Source: Stenocarpella maydis (taxonomy: Eukaryota > Ascomycota > Sordariomycetes > Diaporthales > Diaporthaceae). Taken from it: a stretch of 64,000 nucleotides of DNA. Positions 21,874 to 33,703 of this stretch are shown here, in pieces; the stretch's first letter is position 1; every line of letters begins with the position of its first letter. Both the position numbers and the translations under genes were made by a program. The notes below the pieces were generated by a model that had not been told where the DNA came from, did not search any database, and saw only the letters and a program-made list of their open reading frames with translations. The stretch spans positions 366,192-430,191 of the forward strand of contig NQMI01000015.1 in NCBI GenBank assembly GCA_002270565.1, in the 5' to 3' direction.

Positions 21874-23460
21874 TATAAGTATATATTAAACTACTAAAAC
21901 CTTTAGTATCTCTCAAACTATATCATTCTATAGGATAAATAAGTAATATTGCCTTAAAGAATTATATATTAACTAATATAAACTTAACTTAATTAAAAAG
22001 TAAATACTTATCTAATATATTATTAACTAAAATGCCTATAAATTTCCCCTATAACTTTCTAATATAAAAAATATAGCTCACCTCCTACTAGCATTATATA
22101 ATACTAAGCTACCAAGTAAGTACTAAGCTTAATACTTTATAAATATATAACCTAGCCTAAAGACTAGGTTTAATTATGCTTATAACTATTAAAGGACCCT
22201 TTATAAAGATTTAAAGATTATTAGAAACTAATTTAGGATTCTCTATAATATAATAGTTAAGTATAGGATTATTAATAATAACTTTTATAACTTTAATAAG
22301 ACCAGCTTTATAATAAGCATAATTACTATATTAATAATAATTATATATACTAATAAGCATAAAAAGCCTAAATCTATTTAGCTTAATAATAAGAAATAAA
22401 TAAAAGCTATTTAGTATAGTAATATAATGGGCTAATATATCCTATTATTCATTATTATCTAGGGCGCCTATTATCTCATAAACTAGGCTATAGAGTCAGG
22501 TTTTCCTATCTCTTAAGTAATTAAGCTTACTTTAAATAAATAAATAAATAATAAGACTAGCCTAGAATAGATTTAATACTTTAGTAAGTATATAAAACTT
22601 AAGAGAGATATAGATTATTAGATATTAATTATAAATAGCTATAAGAGCTATATATTAGCTAAGTTTCACTAATATTATAAGAAAAATAAAATTATTACTA
22701 TTTATATACTATTATACTCTTCTTATGTAATCTAACTACTAAATATTGCATTATATTTACCTCTTAAGTATATATATAGCAGAAAAATTAATAACTTTAT
22801 TTAGGCTTCTATTAATTATATAATCAAATTTAAGTTCTTTATTATATTCAAGGTAGCTTATAATAAGACTTTTATAAAGGATAATATTAAGGCTATATTT
22901 AAAAGAGCTAAAATTATACCCTAGGATTTAGATTCTATTATGTTTAAACTTAATATTTATTCAAAAACTCTAATACTATCTATCGCTATTTCTCACTAGT
23001 AATAAGAGTCTTAAATACCCTCTAATACTTAATAAACTATTAAACAATTAGCTTTTATTAAAAATAAAATCTTTACTCATTAGGATAGCTCCTGTATACT
23101 AATTTTAAAGGCTATTTACTAGCTATTAAATGGTTTATTAGTAATAATATATAAGATTATATTTATAAAAAAATTAAATCTATATACTTAAGAAGGCTAA
23201 TATAGTACTTACTAAATACTAGAAGACCAAAAGAATCTATATATAGCTTAAAGGGGCACTTAATATTAAGGAATTCTAAGTAATAATTAAAGAAAAGGAA
23301 AAGGGAAAGCAGCTAGCTAGAAAAATTAGCAATAGTACTAAGAAAGCAATCTGCAGCAGACTAAGTAAATAATGTTATAGCAACTATAGCAAGATTAAAT
23401 ATAATGCTAGAATATATAAGAAAGAGAAAGAAGGATCTAATAAATTAGATTTTAACAATA
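21874..23460 (+). pseudogene. Pogo/Fot1 transposase (HTH plus DDE), RIP-inactivated
   Basis: Reading through RIP-type stops, the plus strand gives an HTH-region piece (FINI, then SLKTRFNYAYNY) and then the DDE domain of Fot1-class transposases. This runs from YNFNKTSF (first Asp changed) through HKKPKSI, GAYYLI and the RYRLL/DGHESH-equivalent DIDYQILIINSYKSY to KNKIITIYILLYSSYIIQLL and YLPLKYIYSRKI. The order and spacing match the family from the FxNFDETGF motif to the PHSSHLLQPLD motif. At least a dozen stops and loss of the catalytic Asp residues (DE to NK or similar) make it non-functional. Confidence 0.8.
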
Positions 23461-23622
23461 TTATAGTAAATCTAGCCTAGTTAATACTAATTAGTACTAA
23501 TATATATATATATTAGTGGTCTATAGCAGACTATAATTTTAAGGCTAAAGTTAGTATTATTTAATGCAAAGTACAATTTTTTTACCAAAAGTTAGCCTAT
23601 TTAGACTAGTACTATAGCCCCG

Positions 23623-23784
23623 CTAACTCCTCTAAATTAGTAAAATTAATTAAAAATGAGTATTTAAGTGCAGTTAGCACTCATTGGTGCTAACTTTTAT
23701 TAATTATTTAGCCCTAGGGGGGTGCTAGGGTTAACAGAAGTTAGCGGAAATCGCAAAAGTGTTCGACTTGGTGGTAAACCACGT
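23623..23784 (-). repeat. Right terminal inverted repeat of the pogo element
   Basis: 162 bases, inverted copy of 13012-13190. It is followed by the TA duplication at 23785-23786 and then by normal-GC DNA. Confidence 0.9.
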
Positions 23785-23786
23785 TA

Positions 23787-24906
23787 ATCAGGATTCATCC
23801 GGATTCTCGTTCCCGGGTATGCCGGGGCGGGCTGCAGTTCTCCAAGCGCAAATAGTATTGCAATATGTGGCGGCTACATGATGGTCTATATCAAGCAATG
23901 CACGGTGGATCCTCACGCTAGAAACCAAAACACCATCTCTGATCCTAGATACCGTAGCATCGCAGGGCATTAACGTGAGCACGGTTGGGTCACCCAGTTC
24001 CGACTATCCGCGTGATCCGGGCTACCGCTGTCCAAGCATGATACCCATACCCATTCATGAACACCGATTAGCCATTGGCCAGTGCTGTCCTGCATGCAAA
24101 CAGAAGGTGTGATTAAGCTTTTCGTCGCCGTGGTAAATTTAGAAGCTCTTATATGGGTCTTCTCCTCAACTGCAAACCCGGGTTGCTAACAAGCCAAGGC
24201 GGCACCCCGGAAAGGCTTGAAACATCGACCCTCTTTTTATCCCGACTACATCCTCAGCCGCTGTGTCGCAATGCTCAGGCTCGGGTTTTCTTGAACCTTG
24301 ATACATCAGATATTATATTCTGGATGACGCGGCACACCGAGATGCATCAACAAGACGATCTCCGCGCCTGCCATTGACACGCGTTGGCAATATTGAATCA
24401 TACCTACTTAGTGATGCCGGTTGGAGAAGCTCGGTATGGTCCGAGGCGGGCCGAATGGCACGGAAAACGGGCCTCGAAATACGACGGCCACGCAGTAGCG
24501 ATGGACAAAATGCTACCCCGAGCCTCTGAACCGCATCATGCAAAGCCGACCGCCGTTACAATTTTGGCTCGATGGGCTGGCTGACTTTTGTCCTCCAATG
24601 GGCGCGCGGGGGCTGACCCCCTTCGTGGTGACGATCCCTGGCCCCCACCGGTTCATGTTGATGAAACCTTGTTTACGGTACAGTCTGTACTTGTGGGGCA
24701 CGCCCACAAACATGTACACCACACTAAAGGATAAATACGCCAGCCGGCTCGTCAAAGCACGGTCCCGGGCGCCTACGAGTCGGTTCATCACACCTCTCGG
24801 AGCTCTTTAGATCGTGAACAACAGAACCCGCCCCTGTATTGTTCCAATTGCTAGGCTCTTTCACACACACCAAGCGCGAGGAGTGGTCTTGGTCAGAGCA
24901 TCAACC
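23787..24906. other. Intergenic region upstream of the GH16 gene
   Basis: GC content returns to normal immediately outside the transposon end. Several 60-90-residue ORFs on both strands overlap each other and show no motif, so no gene is called. Confidence 0.5.
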
Positions 24907-25757
24907 ATGATCCCCAGCCTCTTGGTCGCATTCCTGGCCGGCCTCGCCGCCGCGTCGCCATCAACACCGCCCCGCGGGCGGGAGCTGCAGAGGAGGGCCA
25001 CCACCCTCATCCCGGAGACGTGCTTCAGCTCGACACAGGAGTTCGAGTCCTACTTCAACTACAACTACCCGTGGGGCGACACGCACAACGGCGCGGCGCT
25101 CATGTCCAAGGCGCAGGTCAACATCATCGACAACGCGTACCTGGAGCTCAGGTCCAACTACACCGGCCCCCAGTCGGGCAACAGCAACCTCAAGTACGAC
25201 AGCGGCACCGTCTACGCCAAGCAGACGTTTACGGTCCAGAAGGGGGGCGGCCTCGACTTCAAGGCCAACTTTGTCGCGCCCGTCGCCAAGGGCACCTGGC
25301 CTGCGTTCTGGCTCAACGGGGCCAACAGCTGGCCCCCGGAGATCGACCTCGCCGAGTGGAAGGGGACGGGCAAGGTCAGCTTCAACACTTTGTAGGTCCC
25401 AGGACCCCTCCGCGCCCGGCAGGATTCCAGCCTCGGTCCCGCATGTGCTAACGAGGCGGTGAAAATAGCAACACCAGCTCCGAGGTCAAGGCCACCGACG
25501 TGACCTACCCGTCGCCCACGACGGCGTGGCGGACGATCCTCGCCGAGCTGAGGGCCGAGTCTGACGGAACCACGGTCAAGATCAACTTCTACATGGACGG
25601 CGAGCTGATCACCACCCAGTACGGGGCGAACATGGTCGGCGCGCCTTTTAACCTCATCATTGATTACCAGATGGAGGGCAGCAGTGGCTCCCCAGGGCCC
25701 CAGGAAACGACCTATTTCCTGACGCAGTACCTGAGCGTCACTAGCTACAATCCTTGA
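24907..25757 (+). CDS. GH16 family endo-beta-glucanase (secreted), two exons
   Basis: The CDS is join(24907..25391,25469..25757), 257 residues. The intron is GTAGGT...AATAG (77 bases) and its removal gives SFNTFNTSSEVK in frame. The Met at 24907 begins a signal peptide (MIPSLLVAFLAGLAAA); an in-frame Met at 24814 would bury it. EIDLAEW at about residues 145-151 is the GH16 catalytic ExDxxE motif, with Glu145 as nucleophile, Asp147 as helper and Glu150 as acid/base. The preceding GTWPAFWLNG and the later YMDGELITT are further family motifs. Enzymes of this family cut beta-1,3- or mixed beta-1,3-1,4-glucans outside the cell, either host-derived or in the fungal wall. There is no carbohydrate-binding module or GPI signal, and the frame is intact. 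It stands alone beside the transposon block. Confidence 0.92.
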
Positions 25758-28199
25758 GGCCTCTCAAAGGGATGCATGGTCTCTGATGCTTCACTTTCAC
25801 GTATATATTATAGCCGCGCCCGTGTCTCCACAGCACATGGGACAATATGAATTCCGGTTATTGCCTCCCAGAGAGCAACCCCGCAAAACTATGATCCCTC
25901 TGACGATGGCGTGTTAGGGAGTAGCCGTGAGAAAATTCCAGAACGGGCGCAGCTGAGATGAACCACGGGGTTCCCATCTGCGCTCACCTGCCTGGACCGC
26001 GTATCTAGTTCAGGGGCACATGTTGAGAACGCTGGCGAAGCATAAAATGCGCGAGGACAGCGCTTCTTCACAACATTTGAACTTTTCTCTGTTGGCGGAA
26101 GACCACCATTGCAGCTTCGCTTGGGAAACGGCCTAAAAAAGAGGTGTAGCTGATACCCTCGCTGGGTCACGGCCTAATTCATAGATTGTCCATGATCTGC
26201 ATGTAGGGGTTGGGATGCCACACAACCCCCCCCCCAAATGTACTGCTCAACCTTGCTGGCACCCTCGTACCAGTCATCGAGGTGCACGAGGAGGTAGTTG
26301 CAGTCGACGTACGACAGCAACTGCATCCTGGCCAAGGGGGGCCTCGATGGTGCTGTGGAGGTGATGTGAGGCGGATGTTCTGGATGTCGCGGGTACCCAG
26401 GTCATGCCAGGCCCATTCTTCAATATTCTCGCCATTGCGTTGACGTTCAGGGGTGGAATGTCATGAAGTGTCCGGAAGATTGCAGTAAAATCTCGTCTGG
26501 TAGCTTTGACACAGGAGGGGGGGGGGGGGGCTTTCGCCCTCAGGGATCCCCCTGCTCAGGAACAAGTATATAGTTGAGCCTGCTCCTATAAGTAGACATA
26601 TTGGACCAAGCCGCGGGAAGTTTTTAGTCGGAAGCACATGTAGGTATGGGTCGCCGAGGAATAGTGGGATTGAGCCCAGGGGTATCGATGTTGCTTGAGA
26701 TTAGGAGGCAATAACGGAACATGATGACTTTAGTGGAGTATGCTAGGAAAGAATAATGGAATGCGGTGGAGGAATGAATGGTGGCTCAAAATGTTTATAT
26801 TACTATGATAACCACCGGCTCGTTGCTATCTCGATATAGGTAGCTGGTTTCCGTTTTCTTTAAAAATAAAATAAAATAATAAAAAAAAGGAACTGCAGCG
26901 GTCCCTCCATACAGGTGTAACCGCTTAAAGACCCCAGCGTATAAGAAATACAATACCGTCTGACATAGGTAGGTAGCTGTATATAAAATTCTAGGCCGCC
27001 ACAAGGTTGGCCACATAATAGAATGCGATATTTTTGGTGGAGAAAACGGCCTTTATTGTCAGAATATGGATCAAAGGGTGATGTGTAGAAGCGGCCATAA
27101 CTTCCCCACGAGTCTGACATCGTTTTTGTAAATGCTCAAGCCTGAGATGCTGTCATATCCGGATAGACGACTTCCAGAGACCATAACCACCAGCCATGGG
27201 CATAAATGGCGTTCAGCTTCCCCAGCCTCGAGCGGAGTCATTAATATTTCTCATGTCACCAGCCTCCTGAGGGTAGATGCTACTGGGACTGGCATTGATT
27301 GGGGTAGAATCCATGGGATTGCCACCACGTCACCTGTCGGTCCAAGCAGATTATATAACGTCTTGGGACAGCCACAAGTTGCAAGTCGCTCATAACGCCG
27401 AAAGGCACGTTCAAGGGCATTGGTGAATCCAGTCTCGCTGTGGCTCCGTGAGGACATGGCGGGGAGAATGTGGATCAGGCCTCAAGCCCCCAGCTGCAGC
27501 CGCTCCAACCCCGACCTGTGCACACCAATGGGCAGCAACTACAACTGACGTCCATCGCGCGGCATGTACGCCACGCACTCAAGCCCGTTGACAATCAGGC
27601 AGGATGGAGTGTTTCTCAACGTTATCCAATATCATTTGACGGTTGATCAGGCGGCCCAGGTCTATAGCCCGAGGGGGCGGCCATCCTCCCCCTTCCCACG
27701 GCCCACGCGGGCGGATATACATGTACCTACGAACTGTGACGACTGGCTGACATGACAGAGGGCCCAACCCCCGACCCCACGAAGTGAAGCGAAGCGAAAT
27801 AAGCAAGTAAGTGTCCTCTTTCCTCTTCTTCTCCCCCCCCCCCCCATGAGACGGGCAGATACGTACACAACAAGACAAAAGACAAAGTCGCCGCGGGTGG
27901 GGGCCAAGAAATGGGCAATGAAGCCTGCTCCATCGTATATATAAACAAAGAAGAAAAAAGACAAAGGAACACCAACGCCATGCGATGCATGCAGATTAAA
28001 ACGCAATACTGATCGAAAAGGAGTTGGTCGATTCGGTGGGTCGTTTGTTGGGGGGTCCGCGTGTCGTCGAGCACTCTCCGGCCGTCACATTGCAACCGCC
28101 CGCCCGCCTCCCCGTCCCACCGCCGGCACACAAGCCCGAGAGCTTCACCGTTCCACCGGTGCAACCCAGGAGTCCACACCCCTCAGCCCCCAGGCGTGT
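25758..28199. other. Intergenic region with homopolymers and one protein-like fragment
   Basis: Homopolymer runs: C at 26226-26235, G at 26517-26530, C at 27831-27845. On the minus strand about 26225-26340 reads LARMQLLSYVDCNYLLVHL, then DDWYEGASKVEQYIWG. This is protein-like with no intact gene around it, and I do not recognise the family. ORFs at 27132-28179 are chance overlaps. 28024-28199 is the 3' flank of the next minus-strand gene. Confidence 0.45.
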
Positions 28200-29399
28200 C
28201 TATCCATCGGTCAGGACCTCAAAGATGCCCACGCTCGGCACCTCCTTCTCGACGCGGCCGAGGACGAGCCTGCTGGTCGGCGCCGCGGGCTCCTTGAGCA
28301 TCTGCTCCATGGACATCTCGGCGGCGGATGGCCGCGACGGCCGCGCCGCGAAGGACGAGAATCCCGTTGCTGCTGTTGTTGCTGGTGGTGGCGACGGGCC
28401 GTCAAAGAGGTACTGCGACAGGCGCTCGGCGAGGACGTCCGGGGCGGGGATGTTGGCGGGTGAGAGGAACTGCGGCCTGCTGATGCGGCGGAAGGCGCGC
28501 GGCTTGAAGGCGTGGGCGGTGGCGGCCGGGTCGCCCGTCGACGTCCGGGGCCGGGGCAGGTCGTGCACCGAGCCGTCGGCGCCTCCCGAGAGGCTCGGCA
28601 GGGGCATGGTGCTGATGCGGCTGAAGTCGGCGCGCTGTGACGGGTTTTGTTGCTGCTGCGACAGCGACGACGAGAGCGGGCTGACCGGGCGGGCCTCCCT
28701 GTCGAGCTGCTGGTGCTGTGGCGTCTGGGGCTCCGCGGAGGAGGAGGAGGAGGAGGAGCCGTCCAGGCCGAAGCTGAAGCGGCCGAACTCCTGCAGCGAG
28801 GGCCGCGACTCGCGATCCCGGGCGCTGTTGGGGCCGTGCTCCTCCCCGTCGTCTTCCTCGTCGCACCGCCGCGGCGGGCTGGCGGGCCTGTTGTGCAGCG
28901 GGAGGGCCTCGATGTCCTGCTGCCTCCCGGACTTCTCCATGGGCAGTATGGGGGTGGTGACGGTGCGGCTGGGGCTGAGGGGGCTCTCGCCATGGCTCCC
29001 CGGGGGGCTGAGCGGCGGGCTCGAGGGCGGGCTGGCGGTGAGGGGCGGGCTGATGGGCTCCGTCATGTTCCTCCCCAGGTGGCCGTAGGGCGTGGAGACG
29101 ACGCGCATGTTCTGGCGCCACTGGGAGCTGCTGACGGGCTTTGGCTTCTGGCGCGGCCAGTCGACGGGCTCGTGGGGCGAGTTGAGGAAGGAGGGCGTGG
29201 GGCGGAGGACCTTTTGCTGGGCGCGGGCGCGGCGCTGCTCCTCGAAGTACTCGACGCCCTTGGAGACGGGGACGTTGGTGTCAGTGGTGCTGTTGAGCTC
29301 GTCCAGCAGGTTGTGCAGCTGGTCCTCGTCGAGGCCCTCGACGAGGTCGAAGATGTGCTCGACCGACGAGCGGGACCTGACGCGGGTTGTGGGAGGCAT
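28200..29399 (-). CDS. Low-complexity fungal protein of 399 residues, unknown function
   Basis: Single exon, 399 residues, strong GC bias, no internal stop. The N-terminus (SVEHIFDLVEGLDEDQLHN) looks like a short folded helical motif. The rest is Ser/Pro-rich, with SPPLTASPPSSPPLSPPGS, a run of seven Ser (SSSSSSS) and a Gln-rich patch. Repeated SP/TP and RxxS sites would suit kinase control. GTG/GTT-rich DNA upstream (29400-29430) fits a fungal promoter. A motif RISRPQFLSPANIPAPD near residue 310 looks conserved-like. Antisense ORFs are composition-driven shadows. Probably a regulatory or scaffold protein, but I cannot assign a family. Confidence 0.7.
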   Translation of the reverse strand: MPPTTRVRSRSSVEHIFDLVEGLDEDQLHNLLDELNSTTDTNVPVSKGVEYFEEQRRARAQQKVLRPTPSFLNSPHEPVDWPRQKPKPVSSSQWRQNMRVVSTPYGHLGRNMTEPISPPLTASPPSSPPLSPPGSHGESPLSPSRTVTTPILPMEKSGRQQDIEALPLHNRPASPPRRCDEEDDGEEHGPNSARDRESRPSLQEFGRFSFGLDGSSSSSSSAEPQTPQHQQLDREARPVSPLSSSLSQQQQNPSQRADFSRISTMPLPSLSGGADGSVHDLPRPRTSTGDPAATAHAFKPRAFRRISRPQFLSPANIPAPDVLAERLSQYLFDGPSPPPATTAATGFSSFAARPSRPSAAEMSMEQMLKEPAAPTSRLVLGRVEKEVPSVGIFEVLTDG

Positions 29400-30281
29400 T
29401 GTGTGGGGTGGTGGTGGTGGTGGTGGTCGAGCCTCGTCGCACGTGCTGGGCTGTCTTTGTATGGCCGTTCTGCGTGCGCTCTGTTATGTTTCTGCCGACG
29501 TCCCCGGCGCGTCTATCTCGTGATCCTTTTCCTTCCTTGGTGGATGCGAGGCAGGCCTTGTCGTCTCCCTCTGGTCTCGCTCGAAATTCACGCGGAGGAC
29601 GCACGGGATTCAGGGGTAGGATGTAAGGAAGGGAACGTAGGAGTGGCCGGAAGACGAGGCGAGCAAGGGAGTGAACAGAATGAGAGATGCAACGTGGTTT
29701 AATCCAGGAGACGGATGTGAGAAGGAAGAAAAAAAGGAGTGTGGATTACTGCTATTGCGTATGCAGGAAATGGGAATGCTGCCTCATGACATCGGGGACG
29801 CGAGGATCATTTATTCGCTGTGCGTGGGTGTCGTCGGGCCAGGTCAAGTCACGGCATGAGGTGATGATGATGTTGTTGTTGTTGGTGTTGTTGGTGTTGT
29901 TGTTGGTCTTGGTGTGCAGCACGACAGGCGTGCATTGGCGTGTTGTTGGTGCAACGGGAGAGGGAAGAGTGAGTGAGTGATTGATTGATTGACTGAGAAT
30001 CACGGCATGGGAAGGATGGATGAATTCAGATTTCAGAACTCAGGGGGTCGAGGAGAGCAGCGTGGGCCCCCCAGCTTAATGCAATCAAAATGTCGAATCC
30101 GTCCATCCATCATGCACTCACTCTCTCACTCTCACTCCCTCGCTCACTCAATCAATCAATCAATTATTCGCTCAGCCAGACACTAAAAAAGCCCGCCCTC
30201 GCTCACTGGCTTGTTGAACAGACGGCGTAATAATTATCATGTTTCGCTTAGCATCTAGATTCTATTCTAGGCTGCGCCCAA

Positions 30282-30391
30282 GCTTTTTTTTTTTTTTCCT
30301 TTTCTTTTTCTCCTTCTTTTTTTTTTCCTCTTTTTTTTCCTCTCATACTTGCAGACAGGCACACGCACACGCACACACACACACACAGACA
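30282..30391. repeat. Polypyrimidine tract and CA microsatellite
   Basis: A T-rich/T-C tract is followed by CACACGCACACGCACACACA and a C homopolymer. The ORFs predicted across it are artefacts of this composition. Confidence 0.85.
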
Positions 30392-32706
30392 CCCCCCCCC
30401 CCTTCGCCCAACAAACCGTCCTCTGCCACCGCCGTCTCCTGCTCGCTCGCACGGTTTCAGGTTAATCAAAGGCAGATCCAGGGTCGGGCTCAGTCCAATT
30501 TCGGTCCACCGTGCAGCCCGTCCAGACAAAGAGCCACGGGCTGGCCCCCCATTTTTATTTGGTCCCGGAATGGGAGACCCCTGACGATCGGGTCCAAGTC
30601 CTGCCAGATGTGCCCAGTCGAGACAGGCGATCTGCGCCCAGCTGCACCAATTCCAGGGTCTAAAGTCGCACCTGAGATATCGAGCGACACTCGGTGCTGC
30701 CTCACATGGCCACAGTATTCTTATTGTTCTCTAGCTGGGCATCTGAGGACCCTAACTACCACCTAGTATATCCGTGGAAAGGCCTACCTGATACCTACTT
30801 GAGTCCTTAAGCGCCGGGCCTGCCATCTATCCAGCATGACGACGCACTCGATGTCGACAGGCGCTGGGATCTCGATCTCGTCCTCGTTCTGCGCACGAGA
30901 TTACCCATCACGCCAGACAAGCCTGCACCCCCTTCGGAAATCTCGCTTATTGCACAAGGCCGCCCGCCCGCGCCCGCTTTTGCTTCGTCTTTTACGCCAC
31001 TGCGCCCCGTGCTTCCAACCTACAAGTATACACACAACATATCAAGCCTGCATAGCACTCACAACTGGTGTATACTACACTACTATGAACAGCTAACAAA
31101 GCTGCAGCTCAGCCGGTCTAGGATGGCCTGGCCCGGCTGTCATGTTATTTTACGAGTTCAGGGGTCGACCCGGCTGGTTCCCCCCCCCCCAAAAAAAGAG
31201 CCAAGGCCTGCATCCGCACCTTGTCTCGGCCCAGGACATGCAGGCGGGCCACCCACACCACAACGATCCAATCCCCCGGATTCGCCTGATCTCACCTTGC
31301 ATCTCGTACCTGCATCTGGCCTGCAGGAACACCCGCCTAGGCGTCTTTCCATACCGTTGGCACACGGCAAGGCACACACACACGCGCGCATCTGCTCCCG
31401 TGATCGGCAAGCGTCGAGCCACACACAAACGGGCCCACACAATATGCCCTGCGTGGGGATCACCGCGTCGGAGGATTTCCCTGATGATCAGCGAGATCTT
31501 GCTCCATCTGCCTGCCATCCTGCCTGGAAAGTGCCATGTGTCCCCAGCTCTCACCCTATAAGTACAGGCGTGGAATGCCGCCGCCGCCTCCTTTCTAAAG
31601 CCTCGGCGGGCGATGTGGCCGTCTCCTAGCCGTGCCTGCTAGCTCGATGTGACGCGCTCTAGCTGAATGGGCGGCGATCTCCGCGCAATATACCGGCCCA
31701 CCTAGACCTGCCTAACTGGGGGTATGAGTCCCGGCACTTCCTGGCTGCTCGTTGGCTGGCCGTTTGCCGAGAGGGCAGAGGGACGTCGTCTACTCGGTAA
31801 GCGACAATACGTGAGCAGGATTCGATGCAGGTGGTGCAATGTTACCGGAGCAGGAATCACAGGCGAGACTGGATGGCCCCTGGTTGCAATTGTCTGGCTT
31901 AATCGAGGCCGGCTGTCATCTTGCGTTCGAGGCCGGGTCAGATCCCCAAGCTTAGCCTAAGGCTTAGCGATGACTCTGGCCCAGGAGCTTCTTTTTAGCC
32001 CATGTCGTTGTCGCAACTTGCCTCGGGGTATCTGGGCTTAGTGGCAGTCCTATAGCCACCAATGTCCGTGACTATACATCGATATTCATTCTGGATCAGC
32101 ACTGTACTTGTTCGAATCGCATAGCTCAGTGCCTTCCTGGGCGTGAATCGGGAGCACTGTTCTTGGGTTCCTCCCATAATACACTCCGCGGATGGTCAAT
32201 ATAAGAACGGGGTGTCTGAGCATCACTGAGCATGGTGTATGGTGGAAGGGCTCTTTGGGCGGGTTAACAGCTGCGCCGTGGCTAAAGACAAGGACCAGAA
32301 GGCTCATATCGTACAACAGCAGTTGAGACCAAGCTGCTACACGGCACCGTACGCCGCCAGCCAAGAGACGGCCACGTCCTCCCACCCGAGCCGCATGAGC
32401 GAGGGAGGGCAAGCCCACACCGGCCGCCCTCTCCAAGACAGACAGGCCCAGGACGAAGCGACGGGGCCCGGTGCAGTTTCCTCCGCCCCCTGCCGCTGTC
32501 CCGGGCGCCCCCGCGAGACCGGCCGGCGTCCTTTGCCCACACGTCTGTGCGTCTCGGGCCGGGGGGCGACAGGATCTGTATCGGGTGTGGGGTGTAGGAC
32601 TCTGATAGCAGCGCTTCCAGTGAGTCATTTGTTTCATGGCTGGCGGGATTCGGCGAGCCAGCAATAGTAGCGTGCAAGTCTTTCGCCTATCTCCTGAGCA
32701 GAGCTA

Positions 32707-33703
32707 TTAGTTGTGTTCTCGGGACCGGGATCGCCGGGGGGGGGGTGGTGTTCTTCCTCCAGGACTTTGGTGGCCGCCGCCGTGTAGGCTTCGAATTGGA
32801 CCGTGGGCTGGTGGCCTGACCCTTGTTTGTGAAGTGACTGCATCGCTTCCAGCTGGAGTATCTTGGGAGGACATGCTGCTCATTCGTGACCCTGCTCCCT
32901 GCCGCTGGCTAGACTTCCAACTTGATACTAGGTTTGCCGCTTGATTCACCCCCATGACTGGAGACCCGATTTTATCTTGGGCCTTTGGGGAAGAATTGCT
33001 CTTCGTTTTAAGACCGTGGTGTGCGCAGTCGAGGGCCTTTCGAAGTTGACGGCGGACTTGCCACTCCATCCCCTGCGTCCGCAATGACAGTCTGGTTTTC
33101 AGCTGCAGTGTCCAGAGAGGACATGTTCTTCATCCGGGGCCTTGATGTGCGTCGCTGAATTTGTGTTGTAGCTGACGCACTCGTGTCCGCCTGATCCTTC
33201 GTTTCTGTACCGGCAGCTCCTATTTCAGCTTTGGCACCCTGGAGCAGTTCGATTTTCCTCCGGAATCTTATGGGCCGTATGCTCTTCGACCCCGGGTAGT
33301 TTGGAGACTGTGTTTTGGTGGTGCTGGGATGGCAGCGCTTGGCACCGCTCTTCATGTCACTGTCGTTCGCCCCTCGGCCAGGCCTGCCGGACCGACATAT
33401 GCTTCTAATTCGGGGCCTCTGGTTCCACGCAGCAGCTTCTTCCCCAGGGGTGACGTCGGGAGAGAGCATACTTTCCATCCGTTGCTCTGACGCCCTTGGC
33501 CGATGAGAAGTGGGAGCGGAGGAGTGGAGAAAAGGACGGAAGAGCCGCTGGCGACCATGGGTCCGAGGAGGAGGACGAGGTTGCCGGGGTAGTGCGGGAG
33601 GCTCGTCCTGCTCCAGACGCATCACAGTCCCCCACGAGGGCATCCACTGCCCTTTCACCATCTCCCCGCGGGCTTTTTGCCCAGCGTCCTCCTTGCCCAG
33701 CAC
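32707..33703 (-). other. Possible repeat-containing protein gene in two frames
   Basis: Two overlapping minus-strand ORFs (33008-33703 and 32707-33084) contain degenerate copies of one motif: RMESMLSPDVTPGEEA, RIRSICRSGRPGRG, RMKNMSSLDTAAENQ and, in the second frame, RMSSMSSQDTPAGSDA. The frames differ by an intron or frameshift in 33008-33084. Composition is polar and disordered with no known domain. It may be a real fast-evolving repeat protein, or simply a decayed tandem repeat in DNA. Confidence 0.25.

Larger units (their letters stand above)
13012..23784 (+). mobile_element. Pogo/Fot1-type DNA transposon, RIPed and split by nested insertions
   Basis: Both ends carry inverted termini starting ACGTGGTTTAC, and both are flanked by TA (13010-13011 and 23785-23786), the Tc1/mariner/pogo target duplication. 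The transposase relic lies at the right (21874-23460). The interior is interrupted by a solo LTR (13319-13807) in the 5' arm and by a copia block (13909-21868). Removing these and one copy of each target duplication leaves roughly 2.3 kb, a normal Fot1-class length. Transposase frames are destroyed by TAA/TAG stops of RIP type, so it is immobile. Confidence 0.85.

Noticed and set aside
21259..23620. CRISPR-like or regularly spaced repeats in the AT-rich block
   Set aside because: The repetitive look comes from RIP-driven low complexity; no regular spacing, and CRISPR is not expected in a fungus.
28024..29702. Plus-strand and alternative-frame ORFs of 240-354 codons
   Set aside because: Gly/Arg- or Arg/Pro-rich shadows of the 399-residue minus-strand gene.
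30239..30766. 175-codon ORF starting with a run of Phe
   Set aside because: Produced by the T/C tract and CA microsatellite; the antisense Lys-rich ORF is the same artefact.
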